Shown in pieces: positions 17,181 to 24,652 of a stretch of 31,270 nt of DNA; position 1 is the stretch's first letter; each line of letters begins with the position of its first letter. The notes under the pieces were generated by a model that was given only the letters and a program-made list of their open reading frames with translations, was not told the DNA's origin and did no database searches. The stretch is taken from assembly GCA_964346495.1 (NCBI GenBank), contig CAYFUW010000015.1, forward strand, positions 1 through 31,270. The letters run 5' to 3'. Made by a program: the position numbers and the translations under genes. The DNA is from JBGZFC01 sp964346495. GTDB lineage: Bacteria > Bacteroidota > Bacteroidia > Bacteroidales > Dysgonomonadaceae.

Positions 17181-18665
17181 TTACGAACGATTTAAAAATG
17201 CTACTGTTTTCTGAATCTCTTTATACATCACAATATCATCTTCCACGAAAGGAACTTCTTTTCTAAATTCAGCCAGGAATTCCTCTATTTCGGGTGATGA
17301 TTTTAACGGACGACGAAACTCTAATGCTTGTGCAGCATTCATCAGCTCGATTGCAAAAATAAGGTCGAGATTATCATTAATTTTCGACAATTTAATTGCT
17401 GCAGTAGCTCCCATACTCACATGATCTTCCTGTCCGTTGCTCGATACGATAGAGTCGCTCGCTGCCGAGTGGCAATACATTTTGTTTTGGCTAACCAACG
17501 ATGCTGCAGCATATTGCGGTATCATATAGCCCGAGTTTAGTCCGGGATTAGCTACCAAAAATTCGGGCAGACCTCTTTTTCCGAGAATAAGTTGTGCTGT
17601 GCGTCGTTCCGAAATATTTCCCAACTCAGCCATAGCGATAGATAGAAAATCGAAAACCAAAGCAAGCGGTTGTCCGTGGAAGTTTCCTCCGGAAATAACT
17701 TCATCTTCATCAGGGAAAACAGTCGGGTTGTCCGTTACAGAATTAATCTCTGTAAGAAGTACCGATTTCACGTATGCGATAGTATCTTTTGTTGCTCCGT
17801 GTACTTGCGGTATGCAACGGAACGAATACGGGTCTTGAACATGCTTTTTATCTTGAACGATAATTTCGCTACCTTCAAGATATGTACGAATATTTTGAGC
17901 AGTTTCCAACTGTCCGATATGCGGACGAATTGTATGCAGTTTTTCATCGAATGGCGACAAAATTCCATCATAGGCATCAATTGAAATAGCCGCGATAAAA
18001 TCGGCTCTTTCAGAGATTTTTTCGGCACGCAAAAGTTGCCAAACGCCGTTTGACGACATAAATTGAGTTCCATTTAAAAGAGCTAATCCCTCTTTGCTCA
18101 TCAAGCGAATCGGTTGCCAGCCAAACTCTTTCAAAACATCAACAGCGTCACGTTTTTCTCCTTTGTAGCGAACTTCTCCTTCGCCAATAAGTGGCAGGAA
18201 CAGATTTGCCAAAGGTGCCAAGTCGCCCGATGCTCCGAGTGAACCTTTTTCGTAAACTATCGGCAAAACATCGTTGTTGTAGAAATCGATAATGCGCTGA
18301 ACTGTCTGCACCTGCACACCGCTATATCCGAACGAAAGTGCGTGAGCTTTAAGCAAAAGCATCAACCTAACAACTTCCGGTTCAATCTCGTAACCCACGC
18401 TACAAGCATGCGATTTTACAAGATTTTCCTGTAATGTTGTTAAATCTTCCGGCGAGATAGTTCTGTCGCACAACGAACCAAAACCTGTAGTAACACCGTA
18501 AATTGGTTTGTCGTGATTTTTGGTTTTGTTATCCAGATAGTCACGGCATTTTTGAATATTCTGTTTAGCCTCCTCAGATAACTCAAGTTTTATCTTTTCA
18601 TTGATGATACGTTCAATATCTTCAAACGTAAGTTCTTCTTTTCCTATAAAATATTTATTTTCCAT
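17181..18665 (-). CDS. hutH: Histidine ammonia-lyase
   Basis: A 494-aa cytoplasmic enzyme converting L-histidine to urocanate and ammonia. The residues that cyclise into the MIO electrophile are Ala145-Ser146-Gly147 in GSLGASGDLAPLANL. The family segments YGVTTGFGSL, LLNGTQFMSS and DNPTVFPDEDEVISGGNFHG are all present. The frame stays open to 18716, but the extra 17 residues come from a repeat (TGAGACAC motif) and do not resemble HutH. The ATG at 18665, giving MENKYFIGKEELTFEDIERI, was chosen for that reason. It is the fifth and last hut enzyme gene in transcription order, with 285 bp of repeat-rich DNA between it and fchA. Confidence 0.96.
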   Translation of the reverse strand: MENKYFIGKEELTFEDIERIINEKIKLELSEEAKQNIQKCRDYLDNKTKNHDKPIYGVTTGFGSLCDRTISPEDLTTLQENLVKSHACSVGYEIEPEVVRLMLLLKAHALSFGYSGVQVQTVQRIIDFYNNDVLPIVYEKGSLGASGDLAPLANLFLPLIGEGEVRYKGEKRDAVDVLKEFGWQPIRLMSKEGLALLNGTQFMSSNGVWQLLRAEKISERADFIAAISIDAYDGILSPFDEKLHTIRPHIGQLETAQNIRTYLEGSEIIVQDKKHVQDPYSFRCIPQVHGATKDTIAYVKSVLLTEINSVTDNPTVFPDEDEVISGGNFHGQPLALVFDFLSIAMAELGNISERRTAQLILGKRGLPEFLVANPGLNSGYMIPQYAAASLVSQNKMYCHSAASDSIVSSNGQEDHVSMGATAAIKLSKINDNLDLIFAIELMNAAQALEFRRPLKSSPEIEEFLAEFRKEVPFVEDDIVMYKEIQKTVAFLNRS

Positions 18666-18703
18666 ACTCCGTTTTTTGGATAAAAAAGTATTGGTGGTGT
18701 CCC

Positions 18704-18928
18704 ATAAGTGTCTCATTTTATTATTTTTGTCATTTCCAACGAAGTGAGAAATCTATATCATTGGCTTTTGGCTATTAGCTATTAGCCTTTGGCGAACAAG
18801 TGCATCTAATAAAGTCTTTTATCTTTTTTCTTTGCTCTTTGTTCTTTGTTCTAAAAAAATAGATACTTCATTCCGCTAAAAGCTCCATTCAGTATGACAA
18901 TTCAATAATTCACTTACTTTTGAGACAC
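18704..18928. repeat. Repeat-rich insert between fchA and hutH
   Basis: This interval is bounded by inverted copies of GTGTCTCA (18708-18715) and TGAGACAC (18921-18928). The left edge, ATAAGTGTCTC, closely matches the terminal motif ATAAGGTGTCTC of the element at 22260-22386. Inside are a 27-bp dispersed motif (18728-18754), tandem TATTAGC heptamers near 18777-18790 and TTTGTTC/CTTTG-type low-complexity DNA. No gene is visible. It splits the hutH leader from fchA. Confidence 0.5.
18728..18754. repeat. 27-bp dispersed repeat, copy 1
   Basis: Starts TGTCATTTC and ends AGTGAGAAATCT. It matches 23 of 27 positions with 31236-31262. ATTTC and GAAAT can pair around an 11-nt loop. Confidence 0.6.
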
Positions 18929-18950
18929 CCTCAATAACTTTATTCTGATT

Positions 18951-19577
18951 TTATAATTGTGTAGCTACGTAATCGGTTACCTCTTTCTCTTTCGCGATAG
19001 CCTCTTTCTCGATGCGGTCGCATTTTTCAGCCAACTCTTTAACCAACTCGGCATCTTTTAGTCCGCCAAGATTGATACGAACATTTAACAATGCACCCAG
19101 AACAGCCGTGCGGCAAGTCATCATTGCAACGCAACCGTCGGTAATAGCATTTTTATTACCTTTGCGAGTAGTTTCAGCAATCAGGTCTAACATTTCAAGA
19201 GCACGTTCAGCGATTTCCATCGGTACCAAAGATGCAACTTTAGTAGCTTCTTGTATTTTCTCGCTACGGATAGCTTTCTCCTCATCAGTCTCTTTCGGCA
19301 TTTTGTAAGCACCCATAACTAAGTTGTATGCTTCGCTATCTCTATCGATATCGTTCAAAAACTCCGTACGGAAAGCTTCGTATTTTGCTGATTGTTCTTT
19401 CATCAAATCTTCTACTTCAACGTAGTTTTTTCTACCTATTGTAAGGCTTGCCAACATTTGAGCCAAAGATGATGCAATTGCACCGTTTAAAGCTGATACA
19501 CTACCACCACCCGGAACCGGTTCGTTAGATGATGTTTGTTCTAAAAATTGTTTGATTGATAAATCTTGTAATTTCAT
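18951..19577 (-). CDS. fchA: Formimidoyltetrahydrofolate cyclodeaminase
   Basis: A 208-aa, all-helical protein with the family start SNEPVPGGGSVSALNGAIAS (from about residue 17). It releases ammonia from 5-formimino-tetrahydrofolate to give 5,10-methenyl-tetrahydrofolate. In animals this domain is fused to formiminotransferase (FTCD). Here it is a separate gene, working with the stand-alone FtcD at 22393-23289. It lies 44 bp after the four-helix-bundle gene on the same strand. Confidence 0.93.
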   Translation of the reverse strand: MKLQDLSIKQFLEQTSSNEPVPGGGSVSALNGAIASSLAQMLASLTIGRKNYVEVEDLMKEQSAKYEAFRTEFLNDIDRDSEAYNLVMGAYKMPKETDEEKAIRSEKIQEATKVASLVPMEIAERALEMLDLIAETTRKGNKNAITDGCVAMMTCRTAVLGALLNVRINLGGLKDAELVKELAEKCDRIEKEAIAKEKEVTDYVATQL

Positions 19578-19621
19578 ATTAAATAGTTAAAAGTGAAAAA
19601 CTATTAGTTTTTCGATGTTTA

Positions 19622-19984
19622 TTATTGATGTTTTATATTTATTTTTGATGTTTTTATTGTCGATACAAGCATTGCAATTAATTCATTGCAATCACTTTCT
19701 AATGATGTAAACAGTTTATTATCTATGTAAAAAGTATCGTGAATAAGTGAAATCCAATATTTAGTTTCGTTTGCTTCTTTAAGTGCAATACTCATCTTAT
19801 GAATGAAATCAGCTTTACTTTGTGCAAATTCGGCTTCTCTGATAAGTGCTCCTATAGAAGTTCCACTTCTCAAAATTTGTTTGCTCAACACAAACTCTTT
19901 CTTTTCTTCTTGTAGAAATTGAGAAAGCTTTACAATTCTGATAGCAAAACTATAGCTTTTAGACTTAAGCACCGACTCTTTCAC
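19622..19984 (-). CDS. Four-helix bundle protein (23S rRNA intervening-sequence type)
   Basis: A 120-aa protein with the S23/TIGR02436 pattern: SYSFAIRIVKLSQFLQEEKK, then FVLSKQILRSGTSIGALIRE, then ADFIHKMSIALKEANETKYW. These bundle proteins form pentamers; they were first found inside 23S rRNA intervening sequences and their function is unknown. The start codon is GTG at 19984, because a stop lies two codons upstream and family similarity begins there. The start is embedded in a GTGAAAA heptamer array. It lies between hutI and fchA and has no evident link to histidine catabolism, so it looks like a later insertion. Confidence 0.85.
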   Translation of the reverse strand: MKESVLKSKSYSFAIRIVKLSQFLQEEKKEFVLSKQILRSGTSIGALIREAEFAQSKADFIHKMSIALKEANETKYWISLIHDTFYIDNKLFTSLESDCNELIAMLVSTIKTSKINIKHQ

Positions 19985-20002
19985 TTTTCACTTTTCACTT
20001 TT
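19982..20002. repeat. Heptamer tandem repeat (CACTTTT)3
   Basis: Three exact 7-bp copies (GTGAAAA on the minus strand). The last copy supplies the GTG start codon of the four-helix-bundle gene. Confidence 0.75.
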
Positions 20003-20023
20003 CATTATTAGTTATTCACTCAA

Positions 20024-21268
20024 TTAGTTCGTAACCACAACCTCTCCTTTTTTGATTACCGTGTCCACAATATTCATTCCAACGTGATAAGGTAAGAATT
20101 TGTACGACGGATATTGCAACAAAACAAAATCGCCCTGTTTGCCAACATCGATACTACCAATTTTATCGGCTTTACCAACAGCTGCCGCACCATTGATTGT
20201 GAAAGCTGTAACAGCCTCTTCGGGTGACATTTTCATATAGATACATGCCAATGCGAAAAGCAACGGTGCCGATGCCGAGAACGAACTTCCCGGATTCAAA
20301 TCGGTTGCAAGTGCCACAATGCAATTTGCATCAATCATATCGCGTGCACGAGCGAACTCTTCACGAAGTGAGAAAGCTGTCAACGGAAGTATAGTAGCAA
20401 CCACACCAGCTTTTGCCATAGCTTTAATTCCATCGTCAGATGCTTGCAACAAGTGATCGGCAGAGAGACAGCCAAGTTCGGCAGCCAATTCGGCTCCACC
20501 AAAACGTACTATTTCGTCAGCATGAATTTTCAGTTCGAAACCAAGTTCACGAGCAGCTTTCAGATAACGACGCGATTGTTCAATTGAAAAGACATTCTTT
20601 TCACAGAAAATATCGGCACACTCTGCCAATTTCTCTTTTGCCACGATAGGCATCACTTCGTTTATGTTGAAATCGAGAAACTCATCCTCCCTACCCTTCC
20701 ATTCGGCAGGTGTAGCGTGAGCTCCCATAAAAGTTGACACGATATCCATCGGATGTTCATCGTTCAGGCGACGCATCACACGCAACTGTTTAAGTTCGGT
20801 CTCTTTATCGAGTCCGTAACCGCTTTTTCCCTCAACGGTAGTGATTCCGAGCTTCATCATGGCATCCAAACGCATTTTTCCCGATGCATAAAGCTCATCT
20901 TCCGATGCTTCGCGTGTAGCTCTCGTGGTGTTTACAATTCCGCCACCGCGATTCATGATATCCATATAACTGTCGCCACGCATGCGCCACGAAAACTCCT
21001 CTTCACGATAACCGCCAAACACGAAATGCGTGTGCGAATCAACAAATCCAGGCAGCAAAGCCTTGCCTTCGGCAGAGATAACTTTGTAATCGGATTCGTT
21101 TACGGGAATAGCCTCTCCCTGTTTTAGCACGTGCGAAATAATTCCATCGGTAACGATAACCGTACCGTTTTCAATCACGTGCAAATTGTTCATCTCTTTG
21201 CCGCGTTTTCCGGCAAATCCGCTACAAGTAACTACTTGCGAAGCGTTTTTTATAATAATATTGTTCAT
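20024..21268 (-). CDS. hutI: Imidazolonepropionase
   Basis: A 414-aa amidohydrolase that opens 4-imidazolone-5-propionate to N-formimino-L-glutamate. Metal-binding His79 and His81 are seen in GFVDSHTHFVFGG. Further family segments are GGGIVNTTRATR, EGKSGYGLD, KIHADEI (metal His), SADHLL, and ATDLNPGSS with its metal Asp. Length is normal for the family (about 410 aa). The protein is cytoplasmic and needs Fe or Zn. A 365-bp gap with a long inverted repeat separates it from pnuC upstream. Confidence 0.96.
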   Translation of the reverse strand: MNNIIIKNASQVVTCSGFAGKRGKEMNNLHVIENGTVIVTDGIISHVLKQGEAIPVNESDYKVISAEGKALLPGFVDSHTHFVFGGYREEEFSWRMRGDSYMDIMNRGGGIVNTTRATREASEDELYASGKMRLDAMMKLGITTVEGKSGYGLDKETELKQLRVMRRLNDEHPMDIVSTFMGAHATPAEWKGREDEFLDFNINEVMPIVAKEKLAECADIFCEKNVFSIEQSRRYLKAARELGFELKIHADEIVRFGGAELAAELGCLSADHLLQASDDGIKAMAKAGVVATILPLTAFSLREEFARARDMIDANCIVALATDLNPGSSFSASAPLLFALACIYMKMSPEEAVTAFTINGAAAVGKADKIGSIDVGKQGDFVLLQYPSYKFLPYHVGMNIVDTVIKKGEVVVTN

Positions 21269-21288
21269 ATATTTTTATTTACGATTTC

Positions 21289-21307
21289 GTTCCCGTTTTC
21301 ACGGGAA
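21289..21307. repeat. Hairpin repeat TTCCCGT/ACGGGAA
   Basis: A perfect 7-bp stem with a short TTTTC-type loop, followed by TGACTCGG. It lies just upstream of hutI. The form is that of a common dispersed intergenic palindrome. Confidence 0.45.
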
Positions 21308-21363
21308 TGACTCGGATTTACGATTTTTATAATTGTTTATTGCCTTGTCATTTAGTTCTACGA

Positions 21364-21562
21364 AAATAAGGTAATAAGGTCGATTTTAAAAATTATTTTA
21401 TTGCTACTAAGGTATAAATGAATAAAATAAGGTTTTTTGTTAAATATCTTATCTGTATCAATGTGTTACCTTAAAAAAAATAAATTATAGAACCTTATTT
21501 CTCATACATACAACCTTAGTACAAATAAATCAAACACACAACCTTACCTTATTACCTTATTT
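21364..21562. repeat. Nested long inverted repeat (MITE-like)
   Basis: The outer arms are a perfect 17-bp inverted repeat: AAATAAGGTAATAAGGT (21364-21380) and its complement at 21546-21562. Inside, TACTAAGGT (21405-21413) pairs with 21513-21521, and AAATAAGGTT (21425-21434) with 21491-21500. The arms nest in order, so the whole 199 bp can fold as one interrupted hairpin built from AAGGT/ACCTT boxes. No ORF is inside. It fills most of the 365-bp gap between pnuC and hutI; nothing else was seen there apart from the hairpin at 21289. Confidence 0.75.
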
Positions 21563-21633
21563 CAAAGGTCGTATTGTTTTATTATAAATAGTTGAGCTTT
21601 TAAATTCCGAAATCCCAATTCCCAAATCCGAAA

Positions 21634-22212
21634 TCAATTTCTAATTTTTAATTTCCACTCCCTATAACCCAATATCGCCAACACAAGAAAAACGATATAT
21701 TGTCCGCTTGTGAAGTACAATCCTTGCGACAGATAAATTGGAATAGAAACCGCATCTCCGATAATCCAGAAAAGCCAGTTTTCTACTTTCTTTACCGCCA
21801 TTAAAATGGTTGCAACCAAAAAGAATGCAGTATTAAACGAATCTACATACGGCACATACGATTGCAAATAATTAGCATCATTCTGATTTACCTGACGTAA
21901 AATATAGAGAACTATAAAGTAAATTATTACTATAGAAATCCACGATAACCAATTCTGTTTCTTTGTATTGCTCGTTATTTGTAATCGTTCGTTATTCTCA
22001 CTTTTTCGCGACCACATAAACCATCCGTACGTGTTCGAAAGGAAATAGACCGCATTAATTCCGGCATTGGCATATAGTCGTGCTTCCAGACAAATATAAA
22101 CATAGATAAGCACGTTGGCAATCCCGATAGGAAAAACCAAAATGTTCTCCTTTCGGGCATACCAAACACTGACTATGCCGAGCAGAGCGGCAAATAGTTC
22201 TAAGTAATTCAT
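21634..22212 (-). CDS. pnuC: PnuC-family vitamin transporter
   Basis: A 192-aa inner-membrane protein with about seven hydrophobic segments. It has the PnuC-type pattern: an N-terminal LLGIVSVWYARKENILVFPI, a central YGWFMW, and a C-terminal VENWLFWIIGDAVSIPIYLS followed by GYREWK. Family members carry nicotinamide riboside (PnuC), thiamine (PnuT) or riboflavin (PnuX) by facilitated diffusion. Which one applies here is not settled, and no riboswitch was recognised upstream. The open frame continues to 22260 but those 16 residues approach the edge of a repeat element, so the ATG at 22212 (MNYLELFAALLG) was chosen. It has no evident role in histidine breakdown and is flanked on both sides by inverted repeats. 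Confidence 0.85.
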   Translation of the reverse strand: MNYLELFAALLGIVSVWYARKENILVFPIGIANVLIYVYICLEARLYANAGINAVYFLSNTYGWFMWSRKSENNERLQITSNTKKQNWLSWISIVIIYFIVLYILRQVNQNDANYLQSYVPYVDSFNTAFFLVATILMAVKKVENWLFWIIGDAVSIPIYLSQGLYFTSGQYIVFLVLAILGYREWKLKIRN

Positions 22213-22259
22213 TTTTGATGTATAAAGAAGCTGTCTAGAACGAGCATTCGACAAAAACA

Positions 22260-22386
22260 ATAAGGTGTTTCAGAAGCGCTCAAATGCAAGGCGCTGAGAT
22301 TGAAGGCGAAAGAGCGTACTAGAAGTACGTGACTGAGCCTGAATATCGAGAGCAACGCAGCAGTTGGGACTTATGAGACACCTTAT
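22260..22386. repeat. 127-bp palindromic element with terminal inverted repeats
   Basis: The ends are ATAAGGTGTTTC (22260-22271) and GAGACACCTTAT (22375-22386), complementary at 11 of 12 positions. The middle holds a perfect CGTACT-AGA-AGTACG hairpin (22315-22329) inside a GC-richer body unlike its surroundings. It codes for nothing and lies between ftcD and pnuC. Size and structure fit a MITE or REP-like element. Confidence 0.75.
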
Positions 22387-22392
22387 CAACAA

Positions 22393-23289
22393 TTATTCCA
22401 TTAATTTTGCTTCCAATACCTGGCTCATTGAGAAATTTTCGAGACCAAGGTAGTAAGCAGCTGTATCAACAAGTGCTTCCATCGGAACCAATCCGATAAT
22501 TTCCGCACCTACAATGGGTACTCCATAACGATTAGCTTCTACACGTACCAATTCGTGAGCACGATAAATAGCTGTTTTGGTATAGTCGGTCAAGTTCATA
22601 GAAACTTGTGTAATACCGCGTTCTTCCAATGCTACTCCCATTCCTTTACAAAAACGCAATCCACCACCAACAAAACGTACTTTTTTGGCAATAGCTGTAG
22701 CGATTTCCAAATTATCTGTACCAAGGTTCACGTTGTATGCCACCAACGGCATACGTGCACCAATAGCAACAGTTCCTGCAGTAGCGTGACGTTCTGCCGG
22801 TCCAAAATCGGGTTGCCACTCGGGTTGTTTAATTTTTTCTGCCATTCCTTCAAACTCGCCTTTACGTATTGCAGCCAAGTTTTCACGATGTGGTGCAGAT
22901 GCCGATTTTTCGTATAAGAAAACGGGCAGATTATATTTTTTAGCTACCTCTTCAGCCACCTCTTTCGATAGAGCAACAGCATCTTCTACAGTAACTTCTT
23001 TAATTGGGATAAACGGAACTACGTCAACAGCTCCCATACGTGGGTGTTGTCCCTGATGTTGAGTCATATCGATAAGCTCAACTGCTTTTCCGATAGCTTC
23101 GATAACTGCAGCTTTTAACGCTTCAGGTTCACCAACAACGGTTACTACCGAACGGTTGTGGTCGGCATCGCTGCTGTAATCCAATAGTTTAACGTTATCT
23201 TTCCCGCGGAAAGAATCTACAATTTTCTCAATTTTTTGTTTGTCGCGTCCTTCACTAAAATTTGGAACGCATTCCATGATTTTGTTCAT
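22393..23289 (-). CDS. ftcD: Glutamate formimidoyltransferase
   Basis: A 298-aa protein equal to the formiminotransferase domain of FTCD. It moves the formimino group from N-formimino-glutamate to tetrahydrofolate, releasing glutamate. The start MNKIMECVPNFSEGRD is typical. The catalytic-histidine segment is intact, with His82 in GQHPRMGAVDVVPF. Folate-contact regions AIGARMPLVAYNVNLGT and VSMNLTDYTKTAIYRAHE are visible. No cyclodeaminase domain follows, which agrees with the separate fchA. The gene begins 30 bp after the second HEPN gene and ends just before the 127-bp palindromic element. Confidence 0.95.
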   Translation of the reverse strand: MNKIMECVPNFSEGRDKQKIEKIVDSFRGKDNVKLLDYSSDADHNRSVVTVVGEPEALKAAVIEAIGKAVELIDMTQHQGQHPRMGAVDVVPFIPIKEVTVEDAVALSKEVAEEVAKKYNLPVFLYEKSASAPHRENLAAIRKGEFEGMAEKIKQPEWQPDFGPAERHATAGTVAIGARMPLVAYNVNLGTDNLEIATAIAKKVRFVGGGLRFCKGMGVALEERGITQVSMNLTDYTKTAIYRAHELVRVEANRYGVPIVGAEIIGLVPMEALVDTAAYYLGLENFSMSQVLEAKLME

Positions 23290-23319
23290 AAGTTTTTGAT
23301 TATTATTTAATTATTTAAT

Positions 23320-23667
23320 TTATCTCTTTTCACTAAGTAATGTTTCTACTTCTGTTTTAAGTTGTGGCAAATGATTAATCACGATACTCCACAAAATATC
23401 GGGCAACAACGAATTGTAAGTATGAGTGATGTGTTTGCCGGCATCCATATATTTGCGGGCATTAGTAATTGTTATACTTTCATCCAATACTGATATTCTA
23501 CCAACCGACTCTCCGATTATTTGAATATTTCGCTCAACCGCACGTCTTAATATCAAATTACTTAAAAATTCCTCATAAGTTTTGGGAACATCACTAAAAA
23601 ACTCATCAATTTCATTAATTGCGATTTGAATGTCCTCAAGGTAATTGTTAACATACTTCTTTTCCAT
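23320..23667 (-). CDS. HEPN (HepT/DUF86) toxin-like protein, copy 2, motif degenerate
   Basis: A 115-aa HEPN protein, second gene of the downstream MNT/HEPN pair. It keeps the family core RRAVERNIQIIGES and the LWSIVINHLPQL helix. In active HepT proteins an R-x4-H-x-Y motif forms the RNase site and carries the tyrosine that is AMPylated. Here the motif region reads DAGKHITHTYN: His82 and Tyr84 remain, but the arginine position (Arg79 in copy 1) is Gly77 and the following Asn is Lys78. Loss of the arginine suggests a weakened or inactive nuclease. It overlaps its MNT partner by 20 bp. Confidence 0.85.
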   Translation of the reverse strand: MEKKYVNNYLEDIQIAINEIDEFFSDVPKTYEEFLSNLILRRAVERNIQIIGESVGRISVLDESITITNARKYMDAGKHITHTYNSLLPDILWSIVINHLPQLKTEVETLLSEKR

Positions 23668-23959
23668 AAATCAACTGTTTTGAATTATTTATATTATTAC
23701 TTAAATATTGATTTCGAACAAGTTGCACTCCCATAAGATCAACTGCCCTATTAAATACATTTTCCAATGAATACTTAAAATCGAAATAGGTTGTAAAAAA
23801 ATCATTAATCGCATCTCTATCAAAATCGGCAATCAAATCTATATCGCTCTCATCACTGAATCGGTCAGTCAATACCGAGCCAAATGCAAATAGTTGCCGC
23901 ACATGATATTTGCGACATAAATCTTCAATTTGATTTTGATATGGTTCGAAATAGTTCAT
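23648..23959 (-). CDS. MNT nucleotidyltransferase antitoxin-like protein, copy 2
   Basis: A 103-aa minimal nucleotidyltransferase. The active-site pattern is FAFGSVLTDRFSDESDIDL, giving Gly27-Ser28 and the metal-binding Asp39 and Asp41. In characterised MntA-HepT systems the MNT protein neutralises HEPN by adding AMP to the tyrosine near the HEPN active site. The first 38 bases are identical to those of copy 1 at 24585-24622, showing tandem duplication or conversion. It begins 20 bp after the first HEPN gene and overlaps the second by 20 bp. Confidence 0.87.
   Translation of the reverse strand: MNYFEPYQNQIEDLCRKYHVRQLFAFGSVLTDRFSDESDIDLIADFDRDAINDFFTTYFDFKYSLENVFNRAVDLMGVQLVRNQYLSNNINNSKQLIYGKEVC
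23922..23959. repeat. 38-bp direct repeat, copy B (5' end of MNT gene 2)
   Basis: Partner of 24585-24622, 663 bp away. It encodes MNYFEPYQNQIE in both genes. Confidence 0.85.
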
Positions 23960-23979
23960 TATTAATCTTCACATATGAT

Positions 23980-24330
23980 TTATACATTTCCTAATAGACG
24001 TTTTACCTCTTTTTCAAGCTTAGGTAAATAGTTAATTACAATTGACCAGACAACCTCAGTAGAAACAGAGTCATATCCATGAATAATTCGATTTCGAGTA
24101 TCTACTATTTTACGTGAATGTTCAATCGGTAAATTTGGATCTATTTTTAGAATACGATTCATTGCCTCTCCAATAATTTCGATATTTCGCTCAACTGCTT
24201 TTCGCGTTTTTGTGTCTTTTTGAAACTCAAAAAAACTACGTTTCTCAGGCAAAAAGTCATTTATCTCACGTATTGCAAGTTCAATATCTGCAAGAAATAC
24301 CTTAATATCGAAAAACTTGTCATTCTCCAT
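23980..24330 (-). CDS. HEPN (HepT/DUF86) toxin-like protein, copy 1
   Basis: A 116-aa HEPN protein with an intact motif: Arg79-Asn80-Arg81-Ile-Ile-His84-Gly-Tyr86 (RNRIIHGY), the R-x4-H-x-Y form of active HepT RNases. The core AVERNIEIIGEAMNRI and WSIVINYLPKLEKEV helices are present. It overlaps its MNT partner by 11 bp, so the two are likely made together. It sits between hutU and ftcD on the same strand as the hut genes. Toxicity is inferred from family, not shown. Confidence 0.88.
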   Translation of the reverse strand: MENDKFFDIKVFLADIELAIREINDFLPEKRSFFEFQKDTKTRKAVERNIEIIGEAMNRILKIDPNLPIEHSRKIVDTRNRIIHGYDSVSTEVVWSIVINYLPKLEKEVKRLLGNV

Positions 24331-24622
24331 AAATCAGCTGTTTAGAACTATCAATATTTATCCTCAAATAAGGATTTCTTATAGCCTTTTCTTCCAATAA
24401 ATCAACTGAACGCTTGAATAAATCTAATAATGAAAATTTCAAATTAAAATAGTTGTCCGCATAAACCAAAGGGTCTTTATCGGCAATATCTACTATCAAA
24501 TCTATATCGCTCTCTTCGTTGAACCTATCAGTTAACACAGACCCAAAGGCAAAAAGAGTACGAACATTGTATCGACGACACAATTCTTCAATTTGATTTT
24601 GATATGGTTCGAAATAGTTCAT
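24320..24622 (-). CDS. MNT nucleotidyltransferase antitoxin-like protein, copy 1
   Basis: A 100-aa minimal nucleotidyltransferase with FAFGSVLTDRFNEESDIDL (Gly27-Ser28, Asp39, Asp41), the intact metal and nucleotide site. It is the antitoxin-type partner of the HEPN gene that overlaps it by 11 bp. It starts 30 bp after hutU, so it could be co-transcribed with the hut genes. Its 5' end is identical over 38 bases to the second MNT gene. Confidence 0.88.
   Translation of the reverse strand: MNYFEPYQNQIEELCRRYNVRTLFAFGSVLTDRFNEESDIDLIVDIADKDPLVYADNYFNLKFSLLDLFKRSVDLLEEKAIRNPYLRINIDSSKQLIYGE
24585..24622. repeat. 38-bp direct repeat, copy A (5' end of MNT gene 1)
   Basis: Identical base for base to 23922-23959. 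Identity stops at the start codon on one side, and the flanking DNA differs. The rest of the two MNT genes is clearly more diverged. Confidence 0.85.
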
Positions 24623-24652
24623 AACTCAATGCTAAATATTCAGAACTCAAAA

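Noticed and set aside
18666..18716. 17-codon extension of hutH
   Set aside because: It is translated from the GTGTCTCA repeat edge; HutH similarity starts at the ATG at 18665.
19596..19612. AAAAACT-ATT-AGTTTTT as a terminator between the S23-type gene and fchA
   Set aside because: The stem is entirely A/T apart from one pair and has only a short T-run, so stable termination is unlikely.
21364..21562. CRISPR-like or riboswitch interpretation of the AAGGT repeats
   Set aside because: The repeats are short, irregularly spaced and in both orientations without unique equal-length spacers. No known riboswitch core was recognised.
22213..22260. 16-codon extension of pnuC
   Set aside because: It reaches to the terminal repeat of the 127-bp element and lacks the hydrophobic start of PnuC proteins; the ATG at 22212 fits better.
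22260..22386. Integron attC site
   Set aside because: Despite the palindromic structure, the conserved RYYYAAC/GTTRRRY core sites are not at the ends and no integrase or cassette array is present.
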